Shown: positions 15,967 through 24,616 of the stretch, one piece after another
Position numbering within the stretch: position 1 is the stretch's first letter
How the letters are laid out: every line of letters starts with the position of its first letter
DNA from: Variovorax paradoxus
GTDB taxonomy: Bacteria; Pseudomonadota; Gammaproteobacteria; Burkholderiales; Burkholderiaceae_C
DNA length: 64,000 bases
Assembly: GCF_902712855.1 (NCBI RefSeq)
Contig: NZ_LR743507.1
Span: 1,660,001-1,724,000 of the forward strand
Direction: 5' to 3'
Program-made: the position numbers and the translations under genes
The notes under the pieces: model-generated
Told to the model about the DNA's origin: nothing
Database searches by the model: none
Seen by the model: the letters and a program-made list of their open reading frames with translations, nothing else

Positions 15967-16485
15967 CTACAGCATGCCGGCCAGGTCGGGCCAGTGGTGC
16001 CGCATCGACGCAGCCTCGTCGCTGCCGGGCGGCACCAGCGAGAAGTCGGCGAAGTCGAAGCCCGGCCCGACCAGGCAGGCGACCAGCGTGTAGTCGCCCG
16101 AGCTGTGCCCCTGGATCGGCCGGGCTGCCTGCCATTGGCCGGCGGGCACGACGTGCTGGGGCCGGCTGCCATGGACGTCGACCGTACCCAGGCGAACATG
16201 GGCCGGCGCGGTTCGCATGGCGGCATCGCAGGTCCACAGCGCCAGCGGCACGCCTTCCAGGTAGACCCAGACTTCGTCCGACAGCACCCGATGCCAGCGG
16301 GAATGCTGGCCGGCCTCGAGCAGGAAGTAGATGCTGGTCAGCGCGCTGCGCGGCGCGCGGCCATCGGCCGGGATGACGCTCGCGGCCGATCGGAACACCT
16401 CGCTGTACCAGCCGCCCTCGGGGTGGGGCTGCAGCTTCAGGGTGTCGATCAGTTCGCGAGCGCGCGCAACGGCCATGGCGGTCAT
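15967..16485 (-). CDS. DUF985 cupin-fold protein
   Basis: A 172-residue protein of the DUF985 cupin family. It starts with a helix, then LQPHPEGGWYSEVFRS, SIYFLLEAGQHSRWHRV, DEVWVYLEG and a C-terminal TLVACLVGPGFDFADF, all typical of the family's single beta-barrel. The His residues suggest a metal site, but no reaction is assigned. Its ATG at 16485 overlaps the mpl stop (ATGA), so it is translationally coupled to a peptidoglycan-recycling gene. A sugar-related role is possible but unproven. It is convergent with aroG, with only 8 bases between stops. Confidence 0.8.
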   Translation of the reverse strand: MTAMAVARARELIDTLKLQPHPEGGWYSEVFRSAASVIPADGRAPRSALTSIYFLLEAGQHSRWHRVLSDEVWVYLEGVPLALWTCDAAMRTAPAHVRLGTVDVHGSRPQHVVPAGQWQAARPIQGHSSGDYTLVACLVGPGFDFADFSLVPPGSDEAASMRHHWPDLAGML

Positions 16486-17885
16486 GATGCCGCCGGCGCG
16501 CGCAAGGCGGCAAGCAGTTTGTCGTGCACGCCGCCGAATCCGCCATTGCTCATGCAGACGATGTGGTCGCCCGGCCGCGATGCGGCCACCACCTGTTTCA
16601 CCAGCGGCTCCATGGCGCTCGCCACCTGGACGCGATCGCCCATTGGCGCAAGTGCCGCCGCGGCGTCCCAGTCGAGGCCTGCGGTGTGGCAGAACGAGAG
16701 GTCGGCCGATTCGAGGCTCCAGGGCAGTTGGGCCGCCATCACGCCGAGCTTCATGGTGTTGCTGCGGGGCTCGAAAGCCGCGAGGATGCGCTCACTTTGC
16801 TTGCCGGCCGCGTCCAGCTTCCTGCGCAGGCCGTCGAGCGTGGTGCGGATGGCGGTGGGATGGTGGGCAAAGTCGTCGTAGACCGTGATCGCGCCGCCGG
16901 TCCGCTCGACCGTGCCGCGCCGTTCCATGCGCCGGCGCACGTTGCGGAAGCTGCCCAGCGCGCGGGCCGCCTCGGCGGGCGGTACGCCGACATGCTCGGC
17001 GGCGGCGATGGCGGCCAGCGCGTTCATCTGGTTGTGCAAGCCCGAAAGCTCCCATTCGACCCGCCCGACCACCTCGCCGCGCTGCACCACGTCGAAAGCG
17101 TCGTGCGAACCGCGGGCCTGCCATTCGCCGTTGCCTCCGAAGCGCGCCAGTTCGCTCCAGCAGCCCTGGGCCAGCACGCGTTGCAGGCTTTCTTCGGTGG
17201 CGTTCACCACCAGCCGCCCGCTCCCTGGGACGGTGCGAACCAGATGATGGAACTGGCGCTCGATGGCAGCCAGGTCGTCGAAGATGTCCGCGTGATCGAA
17301 CTCGAGGTTGTTCAGCACTGCGGTGCGCGGGCGGTAGTGGACGAACTTGCTGCGCTTGTCGAAGAAGGCCGTGTCGTACTCGTCGGCCTCGATCACGAAG
17401 GCCGGGCCGTCGCCCAGCCGGGCCGATACGCCAAAGTCGAGCGGGACGCCGCCGACCAGGAAGCCGGGCGCCTTGCCGCCCTTCTCGAGCGCCCAGGCCA
17501 GCATCGACGTGGTGGTCGTCTTGCCGTGCGTGCCGGCCACCGCAAGCACATGGCGCCCGAAAAGCACGTGCTCGGCGAGCCACTGCGGGCCGCTGGTGTA
17601 GGGCTTGCCGGCGTCGAGAATGGCCTCCATCAGCGGAAACTTGGGGCTGCCGTCGGGCAGCCGGGCGCGCGAGACCACGTTGCCGACCACGAACATGTCG
17701 GGTGCGAGCAGGAGCTGGTCGGCGCCGAAGCCTTCGATCAGATCGATGCCGAGGGCGCGCAGCTGGTCGCTCATCGGCGGGTACACGCCTGCATCGCAGC
17801 CCGTGACCCGATGGCCTGCCTCGCGCGCCAGGGCGGCGACGCCGCCCATGAACGTGCCGCAGATACCCAGAATATGAATGTGCAT
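16482..17885 (-). CDS. mpl: UDP-N-acetylmuramate:L-alanyl-gamma-D-glutamyl-meso-diaminopimelate ligase
   Basis: A 467-residue Mur-ligase-family enzyme that reattaches recycled tripeptide to UDP-MurNAc in the cytoplasm. N-terminal IHILGICGTFMGG binds the UDP sugar. GTHGKTTTTSMLAW (about 113-126) is the ATP P-loop. EADEYDTAFFDKRSKFVHYRP and VYDDFAHHPTAI are characteristic of Mpl. The length is close to E. coli Mpl. The ATG lies 6 bases after TAGAAT (17897-17892 on the minus strand), so the mRNA is probably leaderless. AmpD, another recycling enzyme, is encoded at 30047. Confidence 0.95.
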   Translation of the reverse strand: MHIHILGICGTFMGGVAALAREAGHRVTGCDAGVYPPMSDQLRALGIDLIEGFGADQLLLAPDMFVVGNVVSRARLPDGSPKFPLMEAILDAGKPYTSGPQWLAEHVLFGRHVLAVAGTHGKTTTTSMLAWALEKGGKAPGFLVGGVPLDFGVSARLGDGPAFVIEADEYDTAFFDKRSKFVHYRPRTAVLNNLEFDHADIFDDLAAIERQFHHLVRTVPGSGRLVVNATEESLQRVLAQGCWSELARFGGNGEWQARGSHDAFDVVQRGEVVGRVEWELSGLHNQMNALAAIAAAEHVGVPPAEAARALGSFRNVRRRMERRGTVERTGGAITVYDDFAHHPTAIRTTLDGLRRKLDAAGKQSERILAAFEPRSNTMKLGVMAAQLPWSLESADLSFCHTAGLDWDAAAALAPMGDRVQVASAMEPLVKQVVAASRPGDHIVCMSNGGFGGVHDKLLAALRAPAAS

Positions 17886-17997
17886 CGGTCGATTCTAGGT
17901 AAGCGGATTGCATGCCCCGGTGGATGGCGGCGTGGTTGTCCTGCTCCCCCGTACTGATGTTCGTGTGAGGGACGTCTGCTGCGGGCAAAATGCCGCG

Positions 17998-18594
17998 ATG
18001 GACACGTCCAAGCGTGAAATCGCCGCCGCTGCAGCCCGTCTCGTCGTCGAGGAAGGGCTGGAATACGGCCCGGCCAAGCGGCGGGCGCTGCGCGATCTCG
18101 GTCTGTCGGCGCGCACGGCGCTGCCCAACAACGACGAGGTCGAGGCCGAGGTGCGCGAGTACATCGAGCTCTTCTGCGCCGACACCCAACCCCAGGAATT
18201 GCATGCGCTGCGCCTGCTCGCCCTCGAGTGGATGGAGCGCATGGCGGTTTTCCGTCCTCACGTCGGTGGTGCCGTGTGGCACGGAACGGCCACCCGGCTG
18301 TCAGACATTTATATTCAGTTGTTCTGCGATGATTCCAAGTCGGCGGAGATCGCACTCATCGATCACCATGTCGACTACGAACCCCGCATGGTCACCGGCT
18401 TTCACGGTGAACAGGTCGAGGCGCTGAGCGTGCATGCCCCGAGCCGAGCGCTCGGTGAGGAAATCGGCGTGCACCTGCTCGTCTACGACCTCGACGACCT
18501 GCGGGGCGCGCTGAAGCCGGACGCACAGGGGCGTACGCCGCGAGGTGATCTGCCCGCGCTTCGCCGCCTCATTGAACGAGAAAAGGACAAGTGA
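17998..18594 (+). CDS. Conserved hypothetical protein with a nucleotidyltransferase-like segment
   Basis: A 198-residue protein with a helical N-terminal half (about 1-80). It then has GGAVWHGTATRLSDIYIQLFCDDSK (cited here only as a region, about 92-116), a glycine-plus-Asp pattern reminiscent of nucleotidyltransferases, though the usual second Asp of GS-x-DxD is not obvious. I do not recognise a characterised homologue. The start follows CAAAAT (17986-17991) by 6 bases and is divergent from mpl. Its stop directly abuts the tlpA start, so the two form an operon, which suggests but does not prove a link to redox or cell-envelope work. Confidence 0.6.
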   Translation: MDTSKREIAAAAARLVVEEGLEYGPAKRRALRDLGLSARTALPNNDEVEAEVREYIELFCADTQPQELHALRLLALEWMERMAVFRPHVGGAVWHGTATRLSDIYIQLFCDDSKSAEIALIDHHVDYEPRMVTGFHGEQVEALSVHAPSRALGEEIGVHLLVYDLDDLRGALKPDAQGRTPRGDLPALRRLIEREKDK

Positions 18595-19143
18595 ATGACT
18601 TCTTCGCCCACCCGACGCGGCATGCTCTATGCCGGTGTGGCGGCAGCGGCTGCGGCCGCCGGGCTTGGTGGTGCCTGGTGGAACGAGCGCGCCAGTAGCG
18701 AAGCAGGCGGTGAGCAACTCGATGCAGCTTTCTGGGGCCAGAGCTTCGAGCGGCCGGAGGGGGGCGACCTCGTCTTGTCGAGTTTGCGCGGCAAGCCTCT
18801 GCTGCTGAACTTCTGGGCCACGTGGTGCCCGCCATGCGTCGAGGAAATGCCCATGATCGACGCCTTCTTCCGTAAAAACGGTGCGAACGGCTGGCAAGTG
18901 GTGGGTTTGGCGATCGATCAGCCCAGCGCGGTCCGCAAGTTCCTGCAGCGCACGCCAGTGACATATCCGACCGGGCTGGCCGGCTTGCAGGGTACCGAAC
19001 TGGTCAAGAATCTGGGCAACACAGGCGGTGGTCTGCCCTTCACCTTGGTGCTGGACGGAGCCGGTTCAGTGGCGGCTCGTAAAATGGGCAAGCTGGAAAC
19101 CACCGACCTGGACACTTGGCGACGCGAACTTGTTCGTGGTTAG
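18595..19143 (+). CDS. TlpA-family periplasmic thiol:disulfide oxidoreductase
   Basis: A 182-residue thioredoxin-fold protein. The N-terminus has a hydrophobic segment (about 10-28) preceded by an RR pair (TRRGMLYAG), giving a signal anchor or possibly a Tat signal. The active site is WATWCPPC (about 80-87), followed by the cis-Pro region GGLPFTLVLDGAG. TlpA/ResA proteins reduce disulfides in the periplasm, often for cytochrome c or oxidase maturation. The ATG follows the upstream stop without a gap. The next gene is accB; no aroQ lies between, although I recall one there in several related genera. Confidence 0.85.
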   Translation: MTSSPTRRGMLYAGVAAAAAAAGLGGAWWNERASSEAGGEQLDAAFWGQSFERPEGGDLVLSSLRGKPLLLNFWATWCPPCVEEMPMIDAFFRKNGANGWQVVGLAIDQPSAVRKFLQRTPVTYPTGLAGLQGTELVKNLGNTGGGLPFTLVLDGAGSVAARKMGKLETTDLDTWRRELVRG

Positions 19144-19179
19144 AATCCGTCCCCTCCGCTGGCGTTAAGCGCCAAACGA

Positions 19180-19198
19180 CGAAAATCAACGATTTTCG
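19180..19198. repeat. Inverted repeat upstream of accB
   Basis: CGAAAATC (19180-19187) and GATTTTCG (19191-19198) are perfect arms with a 3-base spacer. A TTATAT hexamer (19213-19218) follows. The palindrome could be an operator for accBC or a weak tlpA terminator; no T-run follows it. Confidence 0.4.
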
Positions 19199-19251
19199 AA
19201 CAAGTTAACAAGTTATATCCTGAAGACCGGCTCAGCCGGCACTGGAGTCCC

Positions 19252-19716
19252 ATGGATCTGCGCAAACTCAAGACACTGATCGATCTGGTGTCCGAATCGA
19301 ATATTTCCGAACTGGAAATCACTGAGACCGAAGGCAAGGTCCGCATCGTCAAGGGCGGCGGTGCCGCTCCGGTGCAGTACGTGCAAACATTGGCTGCGCC
19401 GCAAACGGCAGCCGCACCGGCCGCTGGCGCCCCCGCAGCGCCTGCTGCCGCCAGCGCGCCCGCAGCCGAGGCTGCACCTTCGGGCCATGCGGTGAAATCG
19501 CCGATGGTTGGCACGTTCTACCGCTCGTCGAGTCCGGGCGCTCCGGCTTTCGTCGAGGTCGGCAGCAAGGTCAGCGAAGGCGACACGCTCTGCATCATCG
19601 AGGCGATGAAGATCCTGAACGAAATCGAAGCCGACAAGTCCGGCACGGTCACCCAGATCCTTGGTGAGAACGGCCAGGCGGTCGAATACGGACAGCCGCT
19701 GTTCATCATCGAGTGA
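19252..19716 (+). CDS. accB: Acetyl-CoA carboxylase biotin carboxyl carrier protein
   Basis: A 154-residue BCCP. The N-terminal dimerisation-like part (1-42) is followed by an Ala/Pro-rich flexible linker (about 48-78) and the biotinyl domain (about 80-154), with SPMVGTFYRSSSPGA and EAMKILNEIEAD; the Lys of AMKI is biotinylated. It carries carboxybiotin between AccC and the AccAD transferase in the first step of fatty-acid synthesis. GGAG lies before the ATG. The downstream accC start is three bases after the stop, an almost universal accBC pairing. Confidence 0.97.
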   Translation: MDLRKLKTLIDLVSESNISELEITETEGKVRIVKGGGAAPVQYVQTLAAPQTAAAPAAGAPAAPAAASAPAAEAAPSGHAVKSPMVGTFYRSSSPGAPAFVEVGSKVSEGDTLCIIEAMKILNEIEADKSGTVTQILGENGQAVEYGQPLFIIE

Positions 19717-19718
19717 CC

Positions 19719-21068
19719 ATGTTCAAGAAGATCCTGGTTGCAAACCGGGGGGAAATTGCCCTCCGGATCCAGCGCGCCTGCAGCGAACTCGGCATCAAGG
19801 CCGTGATGGTGTATTCGGAAGCCGACCGCGACGCGAAGTACATCAAGCTCGCCGAAGAGGCCGTGTGCATCGGCCCGGCACCGTCGGCGCAGAGCTATCT
19901 CAACATGCCGGCCATCATCTCGGCCGCGGAAGTGACCGACGCCGAAGCGATTCACCCCGGTTACGGCTTTCTGAGCGAGAACGCGAACTTCGCCGAGCGC
20001 GTGGAACAGAGCGGTTTCCAGTTCATCGGCCCCACGCCCGACAACATCCGCACGATGGGCGACAAGGTGTCGGCCAAGCAGGCCATGATCAAGGCCGGCG
20101 TGCCTTGCGTGCCCGGCTCCGAGGGCGAACTCTCGGACGATGCCGCCACCAACAAGCGCATTGCCCGTGCGATCGGCTATCCGGTCATCATCAAGGCGGC
20201 GGGCGGCGGCGGTGGCCGCGGCATGCGCGTGGTGCATACCGAAGCGGCGCTGGTCAACGCGATCCAGATGACCAAGGCCGAAGCTGGCGCGGCGTTCAAC
20301 AATGCGGCCGTGTACATGGAGAAGTTTCTCCAGAACCCGCGCCACATCGAGATCCAGATCCTCGCGGACAAGCACAAGAACGCCGTCTACCTGGGCGAGC
20401 GCGACTGCTCCATGCAGCGCCGCCACCAGAAGGTGATCGAGGAATCGCCCGCGCCGGGCATTCCGCGCAAGCTGATCGAGAAGATCGGCGAGCGTTGCGC
20501 GGCTGCCTGCAAGAAGATCGGCTACCGCGGCGCCGGCACCTTCGAGTTTCTGTACGAGAACGGCGAGTTCTACTTCATCGAGATGAACACGCGCGTGCAG
20601 GTGGAGCATCCGGTCACGGAGTTCACCACCGGCATCGACATCGTCAAGACGCAGATCATGGTTGCGGCCGGCGAGAAGCTGCCGTTCACGCAGCGCCAGA
20701 TCCAGATGCACGGACACGCCATCGAAGTGCGCCTCAACGCGGAAGACGCGTGGAAGTTCACGCCGTCGCCGGGGCGCATCACCATGTGGCATCCGCCGGG
20801 CGGCCCGGGCGTTCGCGTCGATTCGCATGCGTACACCAACTACTTCGTGCCGCCGAACTACGACTCGATGATCGGCAAGATCATCGTCTACGGCGATACG
20901 CGCGAACAGGCGATGGCGCGCATGCGCACGGCGCTGAACGAGACCGTGATCGAAGGCATCCAGACCAACATCCCGCTGCATCGCGAGTTGATGGTCGACT
21001 CCAAGTTCATGACCGGCGGCACCAACATCCACTACCTGGAAGAGTGGCTGGCTGCGCATAAGCGATGA
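19719..21068 (+). CDS. accC: Acetyl-CoA carboxylase biotin carboxylase subunit
   Basis: A 449-residue ATP-grasp enzyme that carboxylates the biotin on AccB. It starts MFKKILVANRGEIALRI. The ATP-binding glycine loop KAAGGGGGRGMR lies near residue 160, followed by GERDCSMQRRHQK, EFLYENGEFYFIEMNTRVQVEHPVTE region motifs and GHAIEVRLNAED. I chose the ATG at 19719; a GTG at 19713 overlapping the accB stop would add two residues. It belongs to the operon accB-accC-prmA, into which a hairpin repeat is inserted before prmA. Confidence 0.97.
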   Translation: MFKKILVANRGEIALRIQRACSELGIKAVMVYSEADRDAKYIKLAEEAVCIGPAPSAQSYLNMPAIISAAEVTDAEAIHPGYGFLSENANFAERVEQSGFQFIGPTPDNIRTMGDKVSAKQAMIKAGVPCVPGSEGELSDDAATNKRIARAIGYPVIIKAAGGGGGRGMRVVHTEAALVNAIQMTKAEAGAAFNNAAVYMEKFLQNPRHIEIQILADKHKNAVYLGERDCSMQRRHQKVIEESPAPGIPRKLIEKIGERCAAACKKIGYRGAGTFEFLYENGEFYFIEMNTRVQVEHPVTEFTTGIDIVKTQIMVAAGEKLPFTQRQIQMHGHAIEVRLNAEDAWKFTPSPGRITMWHPPGGPGVRVDSHAYTNYFVPPNYDSMIGKIIVYGDTREQAMARMRTALNETVIEGIQTNIPLHRELMVDSKFMTGGTNIHYLEEWLAAHKR

Positions 21069-21175
21069 TCACCCCCAGGCTTCGCGCACTTCGTGTCGCT
21101 TCGCCAACCCCCTTGCAGGGGGCAACACCGGAGGCCCGGCAAAGCCGGGTCCTCGGTGTTCCTGGTACAGAGGAA
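21069..21175. repeat. Three-hairpin repeat inside the accC-prmA operon, inverted orientation
   Basis: One copy, reversed relative to those at 1-346 and 12224-12517, starts at the base after the accC stop and ends at the prmA ribosome-binding region. Its main stem has an AGG/CCT segment where others have GCGG/CCGC, and an extra base pair in CCCGGC/GCCGGG, so pairing is fully preserved. Confidence 0.88.
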
Positions 21176-21182
21176 GCTTGTC

Positions 21183-22067
21183 ATGTTTGAACTTCGGCTG
21201 ATGGCGCCGGAAGACCGGGTCGAGACGCTCAGCGACGCACTCGACGCACTCGATGCGCTGAGCGTGTCGGTCGAAGACGCCGACGCGCAGACCGACGCCG
21301 AGCAGGCGCTGTTTGGCGAACCCGGCATGCCGCCGCCCAAGGACGGCTGGCAGCGTTCGCGGGTGATCGCGCTGTTTGCCGACGAGGCGCTCGCGAAGGA
21401 GGCCGCGTCGGTGCTCGCGCTGCAAGACTTCTTCGAGGGCTGCGAGGTGCTCGGCGTCGCGCCCGTGCCCGAGCAGGACTGGGTGCGGCTCACGCAATCG
21501 CAGTTCGCGCCCGTCGAGATCACGCCCGAATTCTGGATCGTGCCCACGTGGCACGAGCCGCCCGCACAGGCGAAGCAGGTGATCCGGCTCGACCCGGGCC
21601 TGGCCTTCGGCACCGGCACGCACCCGACCACGCGCATGTGCCTGCGCTGGATCGCCACGCGGGGCTCGCTGGGCAACCAGCGTGTGCTCGACTATGGCTG
21701 CGGCTCCGGCATCCTCGCGATCGGCGCCGCCAAGTTCGGTGCGACCGACATCGACGCTGTCGATATCGATGAAGCTGCGGTCTCCTCGACCGTGCTCAAC
21801 GCGGAGGCGAACGCCGTTCGGTTGAATGCCGGACTGCCCGAAGCGGCCAAAGGCGCGTACGACACCGTGCTCGCCAACATCCTGGCGACGCCGCTCAAGG
21901 TGCTCGCACCGCTGCTGCGCAGTCATGTGAAGGCAGGTGGATCGCTGGTGCTGGCCGGCATCCTCGAGCGGCAGGCCGACGAGTTGAAGGAAGCCTACGC
22001 GCCGTACGCCGCGCTCGAGGTCAGCGATGCCGAGGACGGCTGGATCCTCATGACCGCTCGCTGCTGA
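21183..22067 (+). CDS. prmA: Ribosomal protein L11 methyltransferase
   Basis: A 294-residue SAM-dependent enzyme that trimethylates ribosomal protein L11. The N-terminal substrate-recognition domain (about 1-110) is followed by a Rossmann methyltransferase domain with LDPGLAFGTGTHPTTRMCL (about 133-151), VLDYGCGSGILAIGAAKFG and VLANILATPL. GAGGAAG before the ATG at 21183 fixes the start; an upstream GTG at 21093 would extend into the repeat sequence and is implausible. It is normally co-transcribed with accBC in this order; here the two are separated by a hairpin repeat. Confidence 0.95.
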   Translation: MFELRLMAPEDRVETLSDALDALDALSVSVEDADAQTDAEQALFGEPGMPPPKDGWQRSRVIALFADEALAKEAASVLALQDFFEGCEVLGVAPVPEQDWVRLTQSQFAPVEITPEFWIVPTWHEPPAQAKQVIRLDPGLAFGTGTHPTTRMCLRWIATRGSLGNQRVLDYGCGSGILAIGAAKFGATDIDAVDIDEAAVSSTVLNAEANAVRLNAGLPEAAKGAYDTVLANILATPLKVLAPLLRSHVKAGGSLVLAGILERQADELKEAYAPYAALEVSDAEDGWILMTARC

Positions 22068-22131
22068 GCGGCACCGGGCCACCGTTCGCGCCCCTCTCGC
22101 GGCGGGGGTCCAACCCTACAATCGCCCGGTC

Positions 22132-23547
22132 ATGAGCCTCGTCACGCGCTGCCCTGCCTGCACCACCACCTTCAAGGTGGTGCGCGACCAGTTGCGCATC
22201 TCCGACGGCTGGGTGCGCTGTGGCCGATGCAGCCATGTGTTCGACGCCACCCTTGACCTGCACGAGGCGCAGGACGGTGCATCGCCGCCGCCGACATCGC
22301 GAGTGACGGCACAGGGCGGCCATGTGCCCGGATTGTTCGAGCCGTCCAACACGGCTGCAGCGACCACGCCGCCCGCAGTTTCCGAGCCGGTCGCGACCTC
22401 GCCTGAGCCGCCGACATCCCTGCCGGTTGAAGCGCCCGCTGCGCCGCCCGAAGAGGCTCCCGCACCCGCACCGGAAGACGCAGACTTTTTCGACGACGAG
22501 CAGGAAGCGCCATCGGCTTCGGCATCGGCGTCATCCCAGCCGCTGGCATCGCCTGCCTTCACGCTCACCTTGCCCGAACACGGCCTCGTCGCCGACGAGC
22601 CCTGGTCCGATCTCGATGCCACCGAGCCCGCATGGAAGCCGCCACCGAGCACGCTGCCGCCGTTCCCCGACATCGACCTGAACCTCGCGTCGCCGCCGCC
22701 CGCGCCGCCGCCGCCTGCACCGCCTCTGCCTTTCACGCCGCGTTTCATCAAGACGCGTGCGCTCATCCAGCAATCGAGCGACGACGGGGAGAGCGAGCGC
22801 GAGCAGGAAGAAAAGGACCACGACCAGGTGCAGATGCAGAAGGCATTGCGCCGCGCGCGTGCCAAGTCCGCCAAGATTGCGGGCGCCAAGGCGCGCGAGG
22901 AGCGTGCCGCCGCAAAGGCAGCCGAAGTGGAGGTCGAGCCCGTGGTGGTGCAGGCCGAGAGCGAGCCGGACTACTCGCTCTCTTCGGCCTTCGAGCCGCC
23001 GGTGGGCCATCCCTTTGCCGATGAGGAAGAGCATGCCGATGCGCTGCCGGGGTTCTGGCAGCGCAGGAGCGTGCGCACCGTGCTGGTGTTGCTGGCGCTG
23101 GTGGCCGTGCTGCTGCTCGCGGTGCAGGTGCTGCGCCATGAGCGCGACGGCATCGCCGCACGCCAGCCGAACCTTCGTCCTGCGCTTGCCGCGCTGTGCC
23201 GGTACACCGGCTGCGAACTCGCAGCCGTGCGCCAGATAGGCGACATCGTGATCGAAGGCGCGGCCTTCGCGCGCGAGAAGAGCGGTACCAACGACTACCG
23301 CCTGAGCTTCACCTTGCGCAACGGCGCGACCGTGCCGCTCGCGATGCCGGCGATCGAACTCTCGCTGCTCGACACGCAGGAGCGCGCCGTGGTCCGCCGT
23401 GTGTTGATGCCTGCCGACTATGGTGCGCCGGCGTTGCTGCAGGCTCGCGCCGATCGCGCGGCCTCGCTGCCGTTGACCTTGTCGGCCTCGGAGGCGGCGG
23501 CGCTGCCGCCCATCGCGGGCTACCGGGTCGAGGCCTTCTATCCCTGA
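22132..23547 (+). CDS. MJ0042-type zinc-ribbon, DUF3426 membrane protein
   Basis: A 471-residue protein. The N-terminal zinc ribbon uses CPAC and CGRC pairs (residues about 7-31). A very long Pro/Ala/Glu-rich, low-complexity cytoplasmic region (about 45-290) leads to one transmembrane helix (about 315-335) and a C-terminal periplasmic DUF3426 domain (about 345-471, containing YRLSFTLRNGA and RVEAFYP). The function is unknown, but its position after prmA is conserved as I recall it in Burkholderiales. The start lies 9 bases after TACAAT (22117-22122), with no Shine-Dalgarno. Confidence 0.85.
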   Translation: MSLVTRCPACTTTFKVVRDQLRISDGWVRCGRCSHVFDATLDLHEAQDGASPPPTSRVTAQGGHVPGLFEPSNTAAATTPPAVSEPVATSPEPPTSLPVEAPAAPPEEAPAPAPEDADFFDDEQEAPSASASASSQPLASPAFTLTLPEHGLVADEPWSDLDATEPAWKPPPSTLPPFPDIDLNLASPPPAPPPPAPPLPFTPRFIKTRALIQQSSDDGESEREQEEKDHDQVQMQKALRRARAKSAKIAGAKAREERAAAKAAEVEVEPVVVQAESEPDYSLSSAFEPPVGHPFADEEEHADALPGFWQRRSVRTVLVLLALVAVLLLAVQVLRHERDGIAARQPNLRPALAALCRYTGCELAAVRQIGDIVIEGAAFAREKSGTNDYRLSFTLRNGATVPLAMPAIELSLLDTQERAVVRRVLMPADYGAPALLQARADRAASLPLTLSASEAAALPPIAGYRVEAFYP

Positions 23548-23622
23548 GCGGGGCGCGTCCACTGTACGGTGCGCTCGCCTCATTCCCTTTCTCAAACCTT
23601 TTCCTTTACCAAACGGCTCACC

Positions 23623-24525
23623 ATGGCAGCAGTGATTTGCGGTTCCCTCGCGTTCGACACCATCATGACTTTCGAGGGCCGGTTCGCCGACCAGATCCTT
23701 CCAGACCAGTTGCACATCCTCAACGTGTCGTTCCTGGTGCCCACGCTGCGCCGTGACTTCGGTGGCTGCGCCGGCAACATCGCCTACAGCCTCAACGCGC
23801 TGGGCGGCACGGCATTGCCGATGGCCACGCTGGGCAGCGACGGCGCCTCGTACCTGGAGCGCATGCGCACGCTCGGCATCAACACCGAGTTCGTGCGCCA
23901 GCTCGACGACACCTTCACCGCCCAGGCGATGATCATGAACGACGTCGACAACAACCAGATCACCGCCTTCCACCCCGGCGCGATGCAGCAGGCGCACATC
24001 ACCAAGGTGACAGCGCGCGAGGACATCAAGCTCGGCATCGTCGCACCCGATGGCCGGGACGCGATGCTGCAGCACGCCGAGCAGTTCGCCGCCGCGGGCA
24101 TTCCGTTCGTGTTCGATCCGGGCCAGGGCCTGCCGATGTTCGACGGAGAGGCGCTGCGCCATTTCGTCGAGCTCGCGAGCTGGGTGGTGGTGAACGACTA
24201 CGAAGCCAAGATGCTCTCGCAGCGCACCGGCTGGAGCCTGGCCGAGATCTCGACGCACGTGCGCGGCCTGGTCGTCACGTTGGCTGGAGAGGGCTGCGAG
24301 GTCTGGGTGAACGGTGAACGCGAGCATGTGCCCGGCGTGGTGGCCACCGAAGTGGTCGAGCCCACGGGCTGCGGCGACGCCTGGCGCGGTGCGCTGCTGT
24401 TCGGTCTGGAGAAGGGCTGGTCGCTGGCGCAGTGCGCTGCGTTGGGCAACAAGGTCGGCGCGATCAAGATCGCACAGCGCGGCCCGCAGAACTACCAGAT
24501 CGATCGCAAGGCACTGGGCCTCTGA
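23623..24525 (+). CDS. PfkB-family carbohydrate/nucleoside kinase
   Basis: A 300-residue ribokinase-fold kinase. The N-terminus MAAVICGSLAFDTIM and the FGGCAGNIAYSLNALGG substrate loop (about 46-62) resemble bacterial adenosine kinases. The C-terminal signature is PTGCGDAWRGALLFGLEKGW, where the anion-hole motif reads GCGD rather than the commoner GAGD, keeping the catalytic Asp. Adenosine or another nucleoside is the best guess at a substrate. A pyrimidine-rich stretch precedes the start, and a strong bidirectional terminator follows. Confidence 0.85.
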   Translation: MAAVICGSLAFDTIMTFEGRFADQILPDQLHILNVSFLVPTLRRDFGGCAGNIAYSLNALGGTALPMATLGSDGASYLERMRTLGINTEFVRQLDDTFTAQAMIMNDVDNNQITAFHPGAMQQAHITKVTAREDIKLGIVAPDGRDAMLQHAEQFAAAGIPFVFDPGQGLPMFDGEALRHFVELASWVVVNDYEAKMLSQRTGWSLAEISTHVRGLVVTLAGEGCEVWVNGEREHVPGVVATEVVEPTGCGDAWRGALLFGLEKGWSLAQCAALGNKVGAIKIAQRGPQNYQIDRKALGL

Positions 24526-24558
24526 CCTGATCCGTCGCCGGCAAGACCGGCACCCATG

Positions 24559-24593
24559 AAAAAAGCCCGGCACCGTGAGGTGCCGGGCTTTTT
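24559..24593. terminator. Bidirectional intrinsic terminator
   Basis: AAAAAGCCCGGCACC (24560-24574) and GGTGCCGGGCTTTTT (24579-24593) form a 15-bp perfect stem with a GTGA loop. It gives T-runs on both strands. It lies between the convergent pfkB-type kinase and the histone-like gene. Confidence 0.92.
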
Positions 24594-24616
24594 GCCTTCA
24601 AGGCCGCTGAGGAGAC

